This document shows, one piece after another, positions 30,076 through 39,657 of a stretch of 64,000 bases of DNA. How positions within the stretch are numbered: the stretch's first letter is position 1; every line of letters begins with the position of its first letter. A program made the position numbers and the translations under genes. Where the stretch lies: assembly GCA_017084465.1 (NCBI GenBank), contig CP070896.1:1178001-1242000 (forward strand), read 5' to 3'. This DNA comes from Lacrimispora xylanisolvens. GTDB lineage: Bacteria > Bacillota > Clostridia > Lachnospirales > Lachnospiraceae. Under the pieces are notes generated by a model, which was given only the letters and a program-made list of their open reading frames with translations, was not told the origin of the DNA and did not search any database.

Positions 30076-31052
30076 TCACAAGCTGCCTGTTAAATTACCC
30101 GATAAAGACGTATTATCTGGAAGTGTCAGTTCATACATAATCGGACCGCTGAATAAATTGCCTGTCAACCGGTCAAGTTTAGGTGTGTAAAAAGGCTTGC
30201 ATCATGGCATCAAAAAGGCATCCTGCCGCAATACCTCCTGCAAAAGCTCCAACCAGCCCCCCAAGTATACCACCTATCACAGTTCCCAGGTCTCCCATGA
30301 TCCAGCCAAAAAGCAAGGTACCACCCATTTCTCCTAACAGGCCTCCTCCGAAAGCGCCTCCCACACTGACCAGAATCTCTGCTCCTGCTTGTTTTTTATC
30401 CTGTGCTTCTATCAATTGCCAGGTGATAATTCCCAGTGTGAAGACAATCAGGGCGGTACCAAAATACCTCATATATGACAAAATCTTAAGTTGATCCTTC
30501 CCTGCATTCCTCACCACATACGGCTCCAGATTAAAATTCCTATCTCTTATAAAATCATCATATGTTTTTTTATTGTAGGCAGCTGTATTTCCCTATACAT
30601 CTGATGTTTTATTCGCCCATTCTTTAATAGAATTATTAATCATATCATAGAGGTCCTCATTGGGATCTATAATGTCATTTCTAAAAAAAGGGTTTTTTAT
30701 ATGTCCTGATTACAGGATCGTACTCAAATGATTTTATTGAATCACTTATTTTACTTAGATATTCAGCCCTAAGCTTAAAATTCTTAATGGTTTCATAGGA
30801 AAATACAACTCCTGCTCTGGCTGCCTGCCATGTATTTTGTACCTGTGAGTTATCTTTGTCTGGAATCCCAAACTGTTGTTTCTCCATCTGCAGCAGATTG
30901 TTGGCTTCTTCATATGCCTTAGCACAATTCTTCAAATCATCAATCTGCGCCTGTGGTTTGCTGTAGCGGAACCGTTCTATGGTGTTCACTTCATTGTTAT
31001 ACAGGGCATCAATCAGTGTTTGAGTGTCATCAAAATCTAAGGTATAGTTCAT
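30076..31052 (-). CDS. Unknown protein with helical N-half and glycine-rich membrane domain (two frame breaks, one internal TAG)
   Basis: Starts MNYTLDFDDTQTLIDALYNN. Six instead of seven T near 30691 joins YKKPFF to RNDIIDPNEDLYDMIN. An in-frame TAG (30593-30595) interrupts KTSDV-stop-GNTAAYNKKTYDDF. Further on come one membrane helix (YFGTALIVFTLGIITWQLI) and a glycine-zipper stretch (GGAFGGGLLGEMGGTLLF, then GGILGGLVGAFAGGIAAG). Four rather than five T near 30185 extends the end to TPKLDRLTGNLFSGPIMYEL. Total about 325 residues. I recognise no family. Glycine zippers occur in pore-forming or membrane-inserting proteins, and the next upstream gene is JIP23-like, so a joint membrane-active role is possible but not shown. 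Confidence 0.55.
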
Positions 31053-31126
31053 TTTCTTCCATTCCTTTCTAATTATCTATAAGAGATCAGTTCAGAAATA
31101 GCAGAATCTTTAGCTGCCCCTATAAA

Positions 31127-31751
31127 TCAGGCCTTTCTGGTAACCTTAAATTGCGCAATGGGAGACGTAGCTGACCCTATCATGGAGCTGACTATAAAGG
31201 TACCGTTATCAGCATTAGAACTAATACCTGAAGATGTAAGCTTGCTCTCCACCTGACTCCATGACTGTACACTGGGCCAGTAATCTTTGCTTTGAACATC
31301 CACATAAGAACTATTGCTTCCGATATACGGATTATCCCAAGCAAACAAAAAAGTCTGAGCCTGAATCTCCTCGAAAAACCACGCTTGCCACTGAACCAGT
31401 AAAGATTCCTGCCTTTACATGCAAAAATACGCTGTATTCTCCATTGGCTATTGTTGTATCAAAGGGATATTTTTCAGTCTCACCTGACCAGTTCTTATTG
31501 GCCTGATACCTTAGTGTCTCACCACTGGCATTGAATATCATTACCAATGTGCTCGCCCCTTGTCCATACTCATTCTTCATGGCATTGACAGCCTTTGTAG
31601 CTGCCATCTGAAGCGAATCTCCTCTGGAATCGGTTGCCGTCAACTGCTGCATAGCTACCTTAGATAAAATAAGCGGTGTTATATTTGGTTCTTTTACATA
31701 TTGCGGATAACTTTTTACTACATCACTATTAACTTCACTTCCTATAATCAT
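31127..31751 (-). CDS. Protein resembling plant 23-kDa jasmonate-induced proteins (JIP23) (frame break near 31347)
   Basis: ATG at 31751 behind AGGGGG. N-terminal 126 residues include YGQGASTLVMIFNASGETL, TTIANGEYSVFLHVKAG and GSVASVVFRGDSGSD. The frame is then lost at TTTTTTG. Five T gives LFAWDNPYIGSNSSYVDVQS, then WPSVQSWSQVESKL and IGSATSPIAQFKVTRKA. Total about 208 residues. From memory these blocks follow plant JIP23 proteins in order (stress-induced, function unresolved). The pattern suggests a beta-sandwich resembling aegerolysin or actinoporin folds. It has no signal peptide. Confidence 0.6.
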
Positions 31752-31836
31752 TTTGTATCCCCCTGGTTTTTTTGATAATATAAATTATGCTATTCTAGTC
31801 CCAGTGGTGTATCAGATCCCTTATACTCTCTTTTTT

Positions 31837-32229
31837 CTATACTGAGATATACCAGTATACGCCGTACTTATCAATGACATCCGCACAGCAGGAACTCCAT
31901 GGAAGAGATCCCAACTCTAATAGCACCGTTCCCTCCTCCGCTAACATCCCATATGCCCTTTTTACTTCTTCTTCACTCTCAAAGTTAATACCATAGCTCA
32001 TAGTTGGGCGAGATCCTTCTAATGATGATGTGAGCATGATATTAACAAAGTTATCATTATGTGATTCACTGACAGCAAATATCTCTTGTCCGTTTCTAAG
32101 TAATGACGCATGCATAAATGTGCCATCCGGAAATTTCTCATGGTATCCCAAGGTTAGTCCAAATGCTTCTGTGTAAAGTGCTACAGCCTCAATGGTATTT
32201 TTTATATATAAGGTTGCTCCTAGTTTCAT
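31837..32229 (-). CDS. VOC/glyoxalase-bleomycin resistance family protein (PhnB-like)
   Basis: 130 residues from MKLGATLYIKNTIEAVALYTEAFGLTLGYHEKFPDG, a single-chain vicinal-oxygen-chelate fold made of two beta-alpha-beta-beta units. The second half (YGINFESEEEVKRAYGMLAEEG, KYGVYWYISV) matches the PhnB/DUF3861-like end. The ATG at 32229 has AAGGAG eight bases upstream. Probably a small dimeric binding or isomerase protein; substrate unknown. The TetR gene lies directly upstream on the same strand. Confidence 0.8.
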   Translation of the reverse strand: MKLGATLYIKNTIEAVALYTEAFGLTLGYHEKFPDGTFMHASLLRNGQEIFAVSESHNDNFVNIMLTSSLEGSRPTMSYGINFESEEEVKRAYGMLAEEGTVLLELGSLPWSSCCADVIDKYGVYWYISV

Positions 32230-32262
32230 CCTATACACTCCTTCATTAATCAGATTTTATAA

Positions 32263-32808
32263 TCAAGTATTTATAATATCACATACAAGTTTTGCTATAT
32301 CCTCATTACTTTCTTTCATACCACTCTTAGCCCACTCCAATAATACTTTAAAAAGCCCTCCTGCTATAAATTCAATGGTATATCTCTCTTTTATAGGTGA
32401 GTAAGATTTTTTACTTATACTTTGATGAGATAACCAGTGAAAATATTCAATCCCCCTCTCAAGTATCAGATTCTCCAAATTTGAATGGATTAAATTGGTA
32501 ATTAATCTCTCATGTTTTCTAAAGTAAGAAAAATATAAGAGTAAACTTTCATAGTTATCAATTTTTTGCCAACCTAATATCTGTTTCGAGTATTCTTCGA
32601 ACAATTCATTAAGATAGCTAATAATAATATCTTCCTTTTGATTATAATTTCTATAAAATGCCATTCGTGACACACCAGCTTTTTTTTAGTTAACTCTGTG
32701 ATCGAGATTTCTTTAAAATTCTTTTGCTCCATTAAAAGCATAAGTGCTGTAAAAAAATACTTTCTGTTGTTATTATATTTTGTGAATTAGTATTTTTTTA
32801 TTTTCCAT
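32263..32808 (-). CDS. TetR/AcrR family regulator (three frame breaks)
   Basis: The intact part reads VSRMAFYRNYNQKEDIIISYLNELF and the C-terminal domain ending DIAKLVCDIINT. Upstream, three homopolymer indels must be corrected: A8 near 32689 (nine expected), T7 near 32755 and A7 near 32796. This restores MENKKNTNSQNIITTESIFFTALMLLMEQKNFKEISITELTKK-AGVSRMAFYRNY in pieces. Restored length about 183 residues. It is divergent from the flavodoxin-ferredoxin gene, and GTTACAATTGTAAC lies between them. Confidence 0.72.
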
Positions 32809-32890
32809 AAACATTTTCTCCTTTTTTGTAACACTATGTAGAAAGGCTATTGATATTATATATCTTTTATTATACTATATTCTGCGTACC

Positions 32891-32904
32891 GTTACAATTG
32901 TAAC
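32891..32904. promoter_or_regulatory. Operator palindrome GTTACAATTGTAAC
   Basis: A 14-bp perfect palindrome 24 bp before the EFR1-type gene. A half site GTAACAC lies near 32827. Likely bound by the divergent TetR. Confidence 0.6.
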
Positions 32905-32927
32905 ACTCGCTTAGGAGGTAGATATTT

Positions 32928-33669
32928 ATGAAAATATTATATTTTACAGCAACTGGAAATAGTTTATATGTGGCAAAGAGTCTTGGTGGCGAATGTTATT
33001 CTATTCCTAAATTACTGAAAGAAGGCCAATTTGAATTTGAAGATGAAAAAATTGGTATTATTTTTCCCACCTACAATCTTGGAGTTCCTAAAATTGTTGA
33101 AGAATTTTTAAATAAAGCAAATCTAAAGAGTAAATATATTTTTGGAATAGCAACTTATGGAGCTTTTTCCGGAGCAGTTTCAACACACCTTTTTGAAATC
33201 GGGAAAAGGAATGGAATAGAGTTTTCTTATATTAATGAAATAATTATGGTTGATAATAATCTGGCTGCGTTTGATATAAGAAAGCAGATAGAAAAAGAAG
33301 CTGATAAAAAAATAGAGGAGAATCTTGCAAAATTAATTAAAGACATTGAAATAGGAACGAGATATATTAAGAAACACACTGTATTATGAGTGGTATGAGA
33401 TTAATGTCAGGAAAACTATATAATAATGAATTTGATAAGAATTTCTCTGTAGATAATAATTGCAATGGCTGCAAAACCTGTGAAAAGTTTGTCCTGTTGA
33501 TAATATAAAAGTAGAAAACAAACCTGTTTTTAATAATAATTGTCAACAGTGTTTGGCATGTATTCATAATTGTCCAAAGAAAGCCATAGGTATTAAAAAG
33601 GAAAAAAGTAAGGCAAGATTTATTAATCAAAATATAACCCTAAAAGAAATAATTGATTCTAATAAATAA
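32928..33669 (+). CDS. EFR1-type flavodoxin-ferredoxin protein (two frame breaks)
   Basis: The flavodoxin part begins MKILYFTATGNSLYVAKSL, with the phosphate-binding T-A-T-G-N-S loop. The frame breaks near 33380-33390, then SGMRLMSGKLYNNEF follows and the first Cys cluster CNGCKTCE. A second break near 33485 (GTT should read GGTT) gives KVCPVDNIKVENKPV and the second cluster CQQCLACIHNCPKKAIGI. Stop at 33667-33669. Total about 247 residues, typical for EFR1 ferrodoxins, which carry FMN and two 4Fe-4S clusters for low-potential electron transfer. Partner unknown. Confidence 0.82.
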
Positions 33670-33713
33670 TGGTATGACGATATAAAACAATAACCAGTTT
33701 AGGCCAATAAGTT

Positions 33714-33742
33714 CGCCGCCCCATTAGGGCGGCGGTTTTTTT
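33714..33742 (+). terminator. Strong intrinsic terminator
   Basis: CGCCGCCC pairs with GGGCGGCG around CATTA, followed by seven T. Ends the EFR1-type transcript. Confidence 0.92.
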
Positions 33743-33852
33743 ACCTATCTAAAGCAAATTTTCCTGTTAATACACCGAAAAGCACTGACAATTTGCTATT
33801 ACAGATCAAATACACATTTGATAAACTATGGATGCAAAAGGAGGTAGCTAAG

Positions 33853-35013
33853 ATGAAGAAAGAATTAATAAAAAAGATTTGTTTTGCAGTGGGTTTATCT
33901 CTGGTACTTGGAACTTTTACATTTGATACAGTTAATACTGTCAGTGCAAAGGAAACATCGACTCAAAAGAAAGTACTTATGGTGATTGCACCAAAGGACT
34001 TTGAAGACTGCGAAGTTGTTGATCCTATGACAATTTTAAAGGCTAACGGTGCAGAGGTAATAGTAGCTGGCATAACAACGGATGCAGCAATTGGTATTAA
34101 TGGACTTAAAATAATACCGGATATCCAAATTAGTAATGCAAAAGCTGATGACTATGATGCCATTGTTTTACCTGGAGGAACAGGTGTTATAAGTAATCTA
34201 TGGGATAATGAGGAACTGAGAACACTGATTCAGCAATTTAATTCTCAAAGCAAAATAGTAGCCGCTATGTGTGCAGCTCCCCCAGCTCTCGCTAAAGCCG
34301 GAATCTTAAAGGATAAAAAAGTTACCATGTTTCCTTGGGACGATGGAATCAAAGAACTCACCTCAAGAGGTGCCATATATGAGAATGAGGAGACTGTTAC
34401 TGATGGAAATATTGTAACAGGTAAGAATCCAGCCGCTTCAAAGAGCTTTGGACTGGCGATCTGTAATGCTATGAAAATAAGAAAATTCACTAAAAACGTA
34501 ATAATGGTAGTGGCTCCAAAGGACTTTGAAGATGTAGAATTCTACGCTCCCAAAACGTTGCTAGAGGTAAACGGAGCTAATGTAACGGTAGCAAGCACCG
34601 TTTCAACCGCCCTTGGGTTAAATGGAACAACTTATAACACTGATATTATGATCTCCAATGCAAAAGCAACGGATTATGATGCAATCGTTATCGTTGGTGG
34701 CACTGGGGTAATTAGTAGTCTATGGGATGATAAAGATCTCAGAAATCTGATAAAGGAAGCAGATAAGGAAAAAAAGACAATAGCAGCAATCTGTGCAGCA
34801 CCGCCAATTCTGGCAAGAGCCGGCCTTCTCAAGAATAAAAAAGCAACCATGTTCCCCTGGAGTGATGGCATTAAGGAATTAACCCAAAATGGTGCTAACT
34901 ATGTAGATGAAGAGGTTGTTGTATCCGGTAATATTGTTACAGGAAGAAATCCTGATGCTTCCGTTGCTTTCGGAGTAAAGCTGTGTGAAGAGTTAAAAAT
35001 TCTTGGTAAATAA
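33853..35013 (+). CDS. Exported protein with two tandem DJ-1/PfpI domains
   Basis: 386 residues from MKKELIKKICFAVGLSLVLG, a signal peptide ending near VSA-KETS. Two homologous DJ-1/PfpI domains (about 40-205 and 206-386) each carry VAPKDFED, a nucleophile-elbow cysteine (AAMCAAPPALA and AAICAAPPILA) and TMFPW-DGIKELT. Both cysteines are kept, with Glu/Asp in the FEDCE/FEDVE segment. ATG at 33853 has AGGAGGTAGC; the frame is open further upstream without a site. DJ-1/PfpI proteins include chaperones, glyoxalase III-like deglycases and proteases; activity outside the membrane is not predictable here. Confidence 0.87.
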   Translation: MKKELIKKICFAVGLSLVLGTFTFDTVNTVSAKETSTQKKVLMVIAPKDFEDCEVVDPMTILKANGAEVIVAGITTDAAIGINGLKIIPDIQISNAKADDYDAIVLPGGTGVISNLWDNEELRTLIQQFNSQSKIVAAMCAAPPALAKAGILKDKKVTMFPWDDGIKELTSRGAIYENEETVTDGNIVTGKNPAASKSFGLAICNAMKIRKFTKNVIMVVAPKDFEDVEFYAPKTLLEVNGANVTVASTVSTALGLNGTTYNTDIMISNAKATDYDAIVIVGGTGVISSLWDDKDLRNLIKEADKEKKTIAAICAAPPILARAGLLKNKKATMFPWSDGIKELTQNGANYVDEEVVVSGNIVTGRNPDASVAFGVKLCEELKILGK

Positions 35014-35035
35014 GTGAATTTTCTATATTTCTCTT

Positions 35036-35071
35036 CTGAGCAGTGATATAATTAATTATATCACTGCTCAG
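35036..35071. repeat. 36-bp perfect palindrome touching the araC ribosome site
   Basis: The half site is CTGAGCAGTGATATAATT; the second half is its exact reverse complement. The last two bases are the first two of the AGGAGG (35070-35075) that serves the AraC gene. It could be an operator or an RNA hairpin masking the ribosome site. Confidence 0.85.
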
Positions 35072-35081
35072 GAGGAGTCGT

Positions 35082-35984
35082 ATGAGTACATATTTCACAG
35101 AGGGTAAAATATTTTATCCAGGCTTTCAGTTTCCTATCTATCACACAAGCGCCAATTGTTTCTCAGATGGTGCTAATAAGCGAGACCATTATAAGTTGAT
35201 TCTTGTTATTTCTGGCACTGGAATACTTACTCTTAATAATCGGAAGCAAATCATCGTTGCTCCATCTGCCCTCTGCCTAAACGAGACAGATACATTTTCT
35301 TTGGAATCAGAAGTATCGCTTCAGTGTGCTGCTATCTTCTTTCACCCGCAAATCATTAATCAGCATTTCGATTTCCCCGTACTTAAAGCATCTAATCATC
35401 AGCTATCTATAAATGAAATACAAGATCTATACTGGTTAAACCCGTTTCTAAGAAAATCAAATGAATTTACAGGTTTACTACATCTTGGTCCTAGCAATGC
35501 GCACAGAATCCATAACATTATTGAAAATATAGAGAATGCCTTAGAGATTCAACTGGATAATGACTGACCATGCAGGAGCAGAACCTATTTAATCGAAATG
35601 CTTTTTTTGCTGTCAAGATTACTAATTATTGATGAGACCCTTGAGAGCGTTGAACTTGATAAGGATCCCGGCGAAATCAAAGAGATCATTCTGTATCTGT
35701 ACACAAATTATATGAATAAAATAACCATACAAGAGCTTACCGATAAATTTCATATTAACAGAACCTCGTTAACAAAGAGATTTCGTGAGATTACGGGGTA
35801 TCCAGTAATGGATTATCTCATACGATTACGACTGTATTTAGCCTCTAAAATGCTCAAAGAGACTCTATTACCTGTCTCCGAGATTATTGAGAGGGTAGGT
35901 TTCTCTGATATAACACACTTTGGGAGGATGTTTAAAAAACACTTTGGTTATTCTCCTACCGAATATAGATCTAGCCATTATTGA
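35082..35984 (+). CDS. AraC family regulator (in-frame TGA at 35565)
   Basis: N-terminal cupin-like sensor (HYKLILVISGTGILTLNNRKQII), then two AraC helix-turn-helices (ITIQELTDKFHINRTSLTKRFREITGY and LPVSEIIERVGFSDITHFGRMFKKHFGYSPTEYR). The reading frame is continuous over 300 codons except for one TGA in LDND-stop-PCRSRTYLIE. Related AraC proteins have Trp at that place, so TGG to TGA is likely. Either a nonsense mutation or a base-call error. Convergent overlap with the flavoprotein gene is 7 bp. Confidence 0.8.
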
Positions 35985-36520
35985 ATACTTTTTCCTAAAT
36001 CTCTTGCTGTAGCCAGGCTTGAAAGTCCTTTAATGTCCCCTTTTTCCATGACTTCGGATTGAGTCACTATCCCCAAGTCCTTCCACCCCATATACTTGGT
36101 TATAGCTTTATAATGGCTAATCGTCGGTTCTACCGCCTCAGTATCCGTATCGCCGTATACTGAAAGCAACGCTGCAGCTGTTATAGGCATCGGTTTGGCC
36201 GTGCCCACATTCATTCTGTCAATTACAGATTTTATTTGTCCTGTCATGCCATGCCAATAAACGGGACTAGCTAATACTAACATATCAGTGCTATATAAAG
36301 CCTGGTATATTTCTTGCATATTATCTTTTATTGCGCATTCACCCAAATGAGTAAAACAATACTTACAATCCGTACATCCAGTGATTTTCATTCTACCCAC
36401 ATTAAATTTTGTAACGTGATTCCCACTGGATTCCGCTCCCTGAATAAATGCATCGATTAAAAGCTCCGTGTTCCCATTTTTTCTTGGACTTCCATTTATT
36501 ACAACAATTCTTTTAGACAT
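35978..36520 (-). CDS. Flavodoxin-like NADPH-dependent FMN reductase / iron-sulfur flavoprotein
   Basis: 180 residues from MSKRIVVINGSPRKNGNTELLI, the FMN phosphate loop. CTDCKYCFTHLGEC is the compact cysteine motif of ISF-type flavoproteins and may bind a 4Fe-4S cluster. VLASPVYWHGMTGQIKSVIDR is the second conserved block. Start chosen for AAAGGGG at the proper distance; an upstream ATG would overlap the nitroreductase gene. Likely co-transcribed with the nitroreductase and regulated by the divergent LysR protein. Confidence 0.88.
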   Translation of the reverse strand: MSKRIVVINGSPRKNGNTELLIDAFIQGAESSGNHVTKFNVGRMKITGCTDCKYCFTHLGECAIKDNMQEIYQALYSTDMLVLASPVYWHGMTGQIKSVIDRMNVGTAKPMPITAAALLSVYGDTDTEAVEPTISHYKAITKYMGWKDLGIVTQSEVMEKGDIKGLSSLATARDLGKSIQ

Positions 36521-36557
36521 TACCAATTCCCCTTTCAATGGCTTGATATTAAAAATA

Positions 36558-37061
36558 TTACCATTTTTCATAATGAACTTTTTCTGTGTGATATCGATCT
36601 ATAAATTGATTCTTATGTCTCTCTGGATAACCAATCGCAATCAATGCAAACGGTTTAATATGTGATGGAAGTTCGTACATCTCCCGCACATAACTGATAG
36701 CAGAATCTACCGATGAGATACTCATCCACACTGCTCCCAGTTCCAAATGAACAGCTTCTAATAAAATATTTTGAGCCGCAGCACTCATGTCCAACATCCA
36801 ATCTGGTTCATATCTGAATTTTTTGCAGTTAGCCACTAAAATAAGTGTTAATCCAGAATTAAAAACCGGTCTCGCATCCGGCATAGCCTGGGATAGTTTC
36901 TGTAGAGATGTTTTACTTTCAACAACAATAAACTCCCATGGCTGTTGATTTACTGCTGAAGGTGCCTGCATAGCTGCCCGTAGCAATTTATCTACTTTTT
37001 CTTTTTCCACAGGTATGTTCTTAAATTCCCGAATACTTCTACGAATAAATATTTCTTTCAC
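36558..37061 (-). CDS. Nitroreductase family protein
   Basis: 167 residues. FIRRSIREFKNIPVEKEKVDKLLRAAMQAPSAVNQQPWEFIVV is the family N-terminus, with the FMN-contacting RRSIR. Slightly short compared with 170-200 for the group, but complete to FALIAIGYPERHKNQF. It reduces nitro or quinone compounds with NAD(P)H and FMN. It lies between the LysR gene and the flavoprotein gene. Confidence 0.9.
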   Translation of the reverse strand: MKEIFIRRSIREFKNIPVEKEKVDKLLRAAMQAPSAVNQQPWEFIVVESKTSLQKLSQAMPDARPVFNSGLTLILVANCKKFRYEPDWMLDMSAAAQNILLEAVHLELGAVWMSISSVDSAISYVREMYELPSHIKPFALIAIGYPERHKNQFIDRYHTEKVHYEKW

Positions 37062-37131
37062 AGTACTACCTCCATTTGTGTTTGTTATCGATATGTGATA
37101 TCATGTTAACACGATTTATTTAATAGGTAAA

Positions 37132-37150
37132 ATCAATTGTTTTCATTGAT
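37132..37150. promoter_or_regulatory. LysR box ATCAAT-N7-ATTGAT
   Basis: A perfect six-base inverted repeat with the T-N11-A pattern of LysR binding sites, midway between the divergent nitroreductase and lysR genes. Confidence 0.6.
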
Positions 37151-37183
37151 ACAATCGAATAATCAGATGGAAGGTGCAATATT

Positions 37184-38069
37184 ATGGACATACGTTTAAT
37201 TATCGCATTTGTAACTGTGGCTACGCTGCATAACTTCACAAAGGCAGCGGACCGGCTTGGATATGCTCAATCATCCATTACCTCCCAAATTCAACTATTG
37301 GAGAAAGAATTAGGGGTGAAATTATTTGATAGATTAGGCAAGAAGATTTGTCTTACACCCGAAGGCGAACAATTCCTTATAGATGCAAGGCAACTTCTTT
37401 TCTTATGGGAAAAATCAAAAAGCTCTCTCTCTTTATTAAAATCTCCACATGGTAATTTAACGATAGGTGTGAATGAATCTATTTGTTCTGTTAAATTGCC
37501 TAAATTATTAGAAGAATATCGCAAACAGTATCCAGAGGTTAATTTTTATATAAAAATCGGCTCCGCGAATGAATTGGAATCGTGGTTAAAAGAAAATCAA
37601 ATTGATGTAGCTGTATTATTGGACAAGCAATGGAATGTTCCAGAGTTAACAGTACAATTATGTCAAGAAGAACCATTATGCCTTTTTGTTTCGCCAGATC
37701 ACCCATTAGCTGGTGCAGACAACGTACTTCCTCACGATGTATCAGGTCATCCCATGCTTTTAATATCGAACAGTAGCTGCTGGAAGAATATTTTTCAGGA
37801 GGTTATGGAAGAAGTGAATGAACCATTTAGAATTATGTTGGAAACGTCCAGCATTTCTGACTTAAAGCAATTTGCTGTACGGGGCTTTGGAATCGCAGTA
37901 TTGCCATTATATGCCGTAAACGAGGAACTGGAATCCAATCAGCTTTCTATGATTAATTGGAAAGGGGGGAAATTTAAAATTGTTTACTCAGGTTGTACAC
38001 CATAGAGATAAATGGCTCTCTCCTTCTTTAGAAGCATTTTTACAAATATGTGCAGAATATTCCGAGTAA
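37184..38069 (+). CDS. LysR family regulator (frame break near 37995)
   Basis: HTH is FTKAADRLGYAQSSITSQIQLLEKELGVKLFDR, effector domain 90-290. The frame stops after KIVYSGCTP. Shifting by one restores VVHHRDKWLSPSLEAFLQIC and ends at 38069, giving about 295 residues, normal for LysR. Divergent from the nitroreductase/flavoprotein genes, which are the likely targets. Confidence 0.87.
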
Positions 38070-38110
38070 AAAAACAGACTCCCAGATTTTTATTAAAATC
38101 TGGGAGTCTG
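38068..38110 (-). terminator. Terminator between lysR and the MFS gene
   Basis: A 16-pair stem, CAGACTCCCAGATTTT with AAAATCTGGGAGTCTG, four-base loop, followed on the minus strand by seven T. Main direction is for the MFS gene. Confidence 0.9.
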
Positions 38111-38132
38111 CACTCTTACAAATTAATCAGCT

Positions 38133-39614
38133 CTATATTGCACCATTCTCTTTAATCTTACTATTTAAGAGCAGTGCCGCAACGACACCCAGCAAACCGC
38201 AAAGTCCTGCGACCAACATAGCTGTCTCATATCCCGTCGCGCGAGCAGCCAGATCTTCCATTCCAGCCGAAACTTTAGACGCCGCCACTGCATTGCTGAT
38301 TGCCTGCATAATTGCAAGTCCAACGCTTCCGGCAATACAGATCGCAATATAAGCTACCGCGTTGCCATCTGCGATCCTGCTTTTGGGCAGGTATTCTTCT
38401 GCGGCATTATAGCAAAGCGTAACAAGACAGCAGTGTCCAAGACCTCCGAAGGCTGAGATGAAGAAAATTAAGCCTAAGCTAGTGGTTGGTGACAGTGTTA
38501 TCCCATAAAAGAAGGCGTTCAGTGCAACAAGCAGTGTGCACATTGCCAGAAGTCCTTTGCTCTTGCCCCACTTCTTATAAAGTGCTCCATAAATAGGACT
38601 CATAACAAGAGTTCCAATGGAGAATACCGTAAAAGGCAGCGCCGACATTGCTGCTGTTGTACCCATAACCACCTGCATGTAATAGATAACAAACACAAAC
38701 TGCCCCATACATGCTGCGCATCATCCAAAAAATGACTGTATAAAGATGTAAGCTACATTTCGATTGTCCTTAAATAGTCTAACAGGGAATATGGCGTCGG
38801 AACCAAGTCGCATCTCTACTATTATGAATGCTGCCAGCCCTAAGAGACCTACAATTAGAAGAGTAATAATTCTGGGACTGGTCCAACCCCATGAGTTTCC
38901 AAAATTACATGCAAGTACGATACAGCTGATCCAAATTATGAAAATTAAGGTACCAATAGAATCAAACCTCCGTGGAGTGTAATTTCTTTGCTGTGTATTT
39001 GAAGGTGTGATTGCCAGAGTTAAAACAAGACCGATGGCCTGAATAACAGTCATAATATAGTAAACCGATTGCCAGCCCATTCCATCGACTAACAAACCAG
39101 CCAGAGTCGGAACTATAATTGCAGCAATTCCCTGTGTGATTCCAATGGTTGAAAGCCACATAGCTCGTTTTGACGGCGGCCAGATCTTGTTCATCAAGCT
39201 AATCATATTGCTGATCAGTCCCGCATTACCAATTCCCTGTAGCATTACTATGATTAGGAACATGGGGAGATTACTTGCCAACAGAGTACCAAAATTACAT
39301 AAAATCACAATAATAAGCGAACCGCCCATGATCTTCCTGATCCCCCATTTAGGAATCAGTCGTGCCGAAACGGAAGTTGCCACCACCATAACTGCGGTCT
39401 GCAATGCTTTTCCTGCAGAGTAATATTCTCCTGCATTCCAGTCGGCCATAATATAAGCGGTACACATACTAAAAGCACGCATATAGAAATGGATTCCAAA
39501 AAAGCCCACAAGAAGCGAAATGGTAACCATCGCTCTTTTCTTTGGCTCTATGTATACTAAAACATCATTATCGTCATTTGATCCTTTCAATGCTCCCGCA
39601 TATTGATCAGACAT
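38133..39614 (-). CDS. MFS transporter, 12-14 helices (two offsetting frame breaks near 38715)
   Basis: The first 297 residues start MSDQYAGALKGSNDDNDVLV and hold the MFS A-like loop and about eight helices. They end SFFG-stop. The same frame resumes 5 codons later at MGQFVFVIYYMQVVMG. Adding one T to TTTTTT and removing one G from GGGG gives SFFWMMRSMYGQFVFV without a stop, so the break is probably two errors. Total about 493 residues. Drug:H+ antiporter-2-like, but beside the enoate-reductase cluster it may export or import its substrate. Confidence 0.83.
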
Positions 39615-39657
39615 ATTTTTTCCTCCTGTAATATAATAGATTTAAATGATATTTCAA

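Noticed and set aside
30183..30494. Plus-strand Pro/Ala-rich ORF
   Set aside because: Antisense shadow of the glycine-zipper region on the minus strand.
35565..35567. TGA as selenocysteine or programmed recoding
   Set aside because: The aligned residue in relatives is Trp, not Cys, and I see no SECIS-like element; nonsense mutation or base error is simpler.
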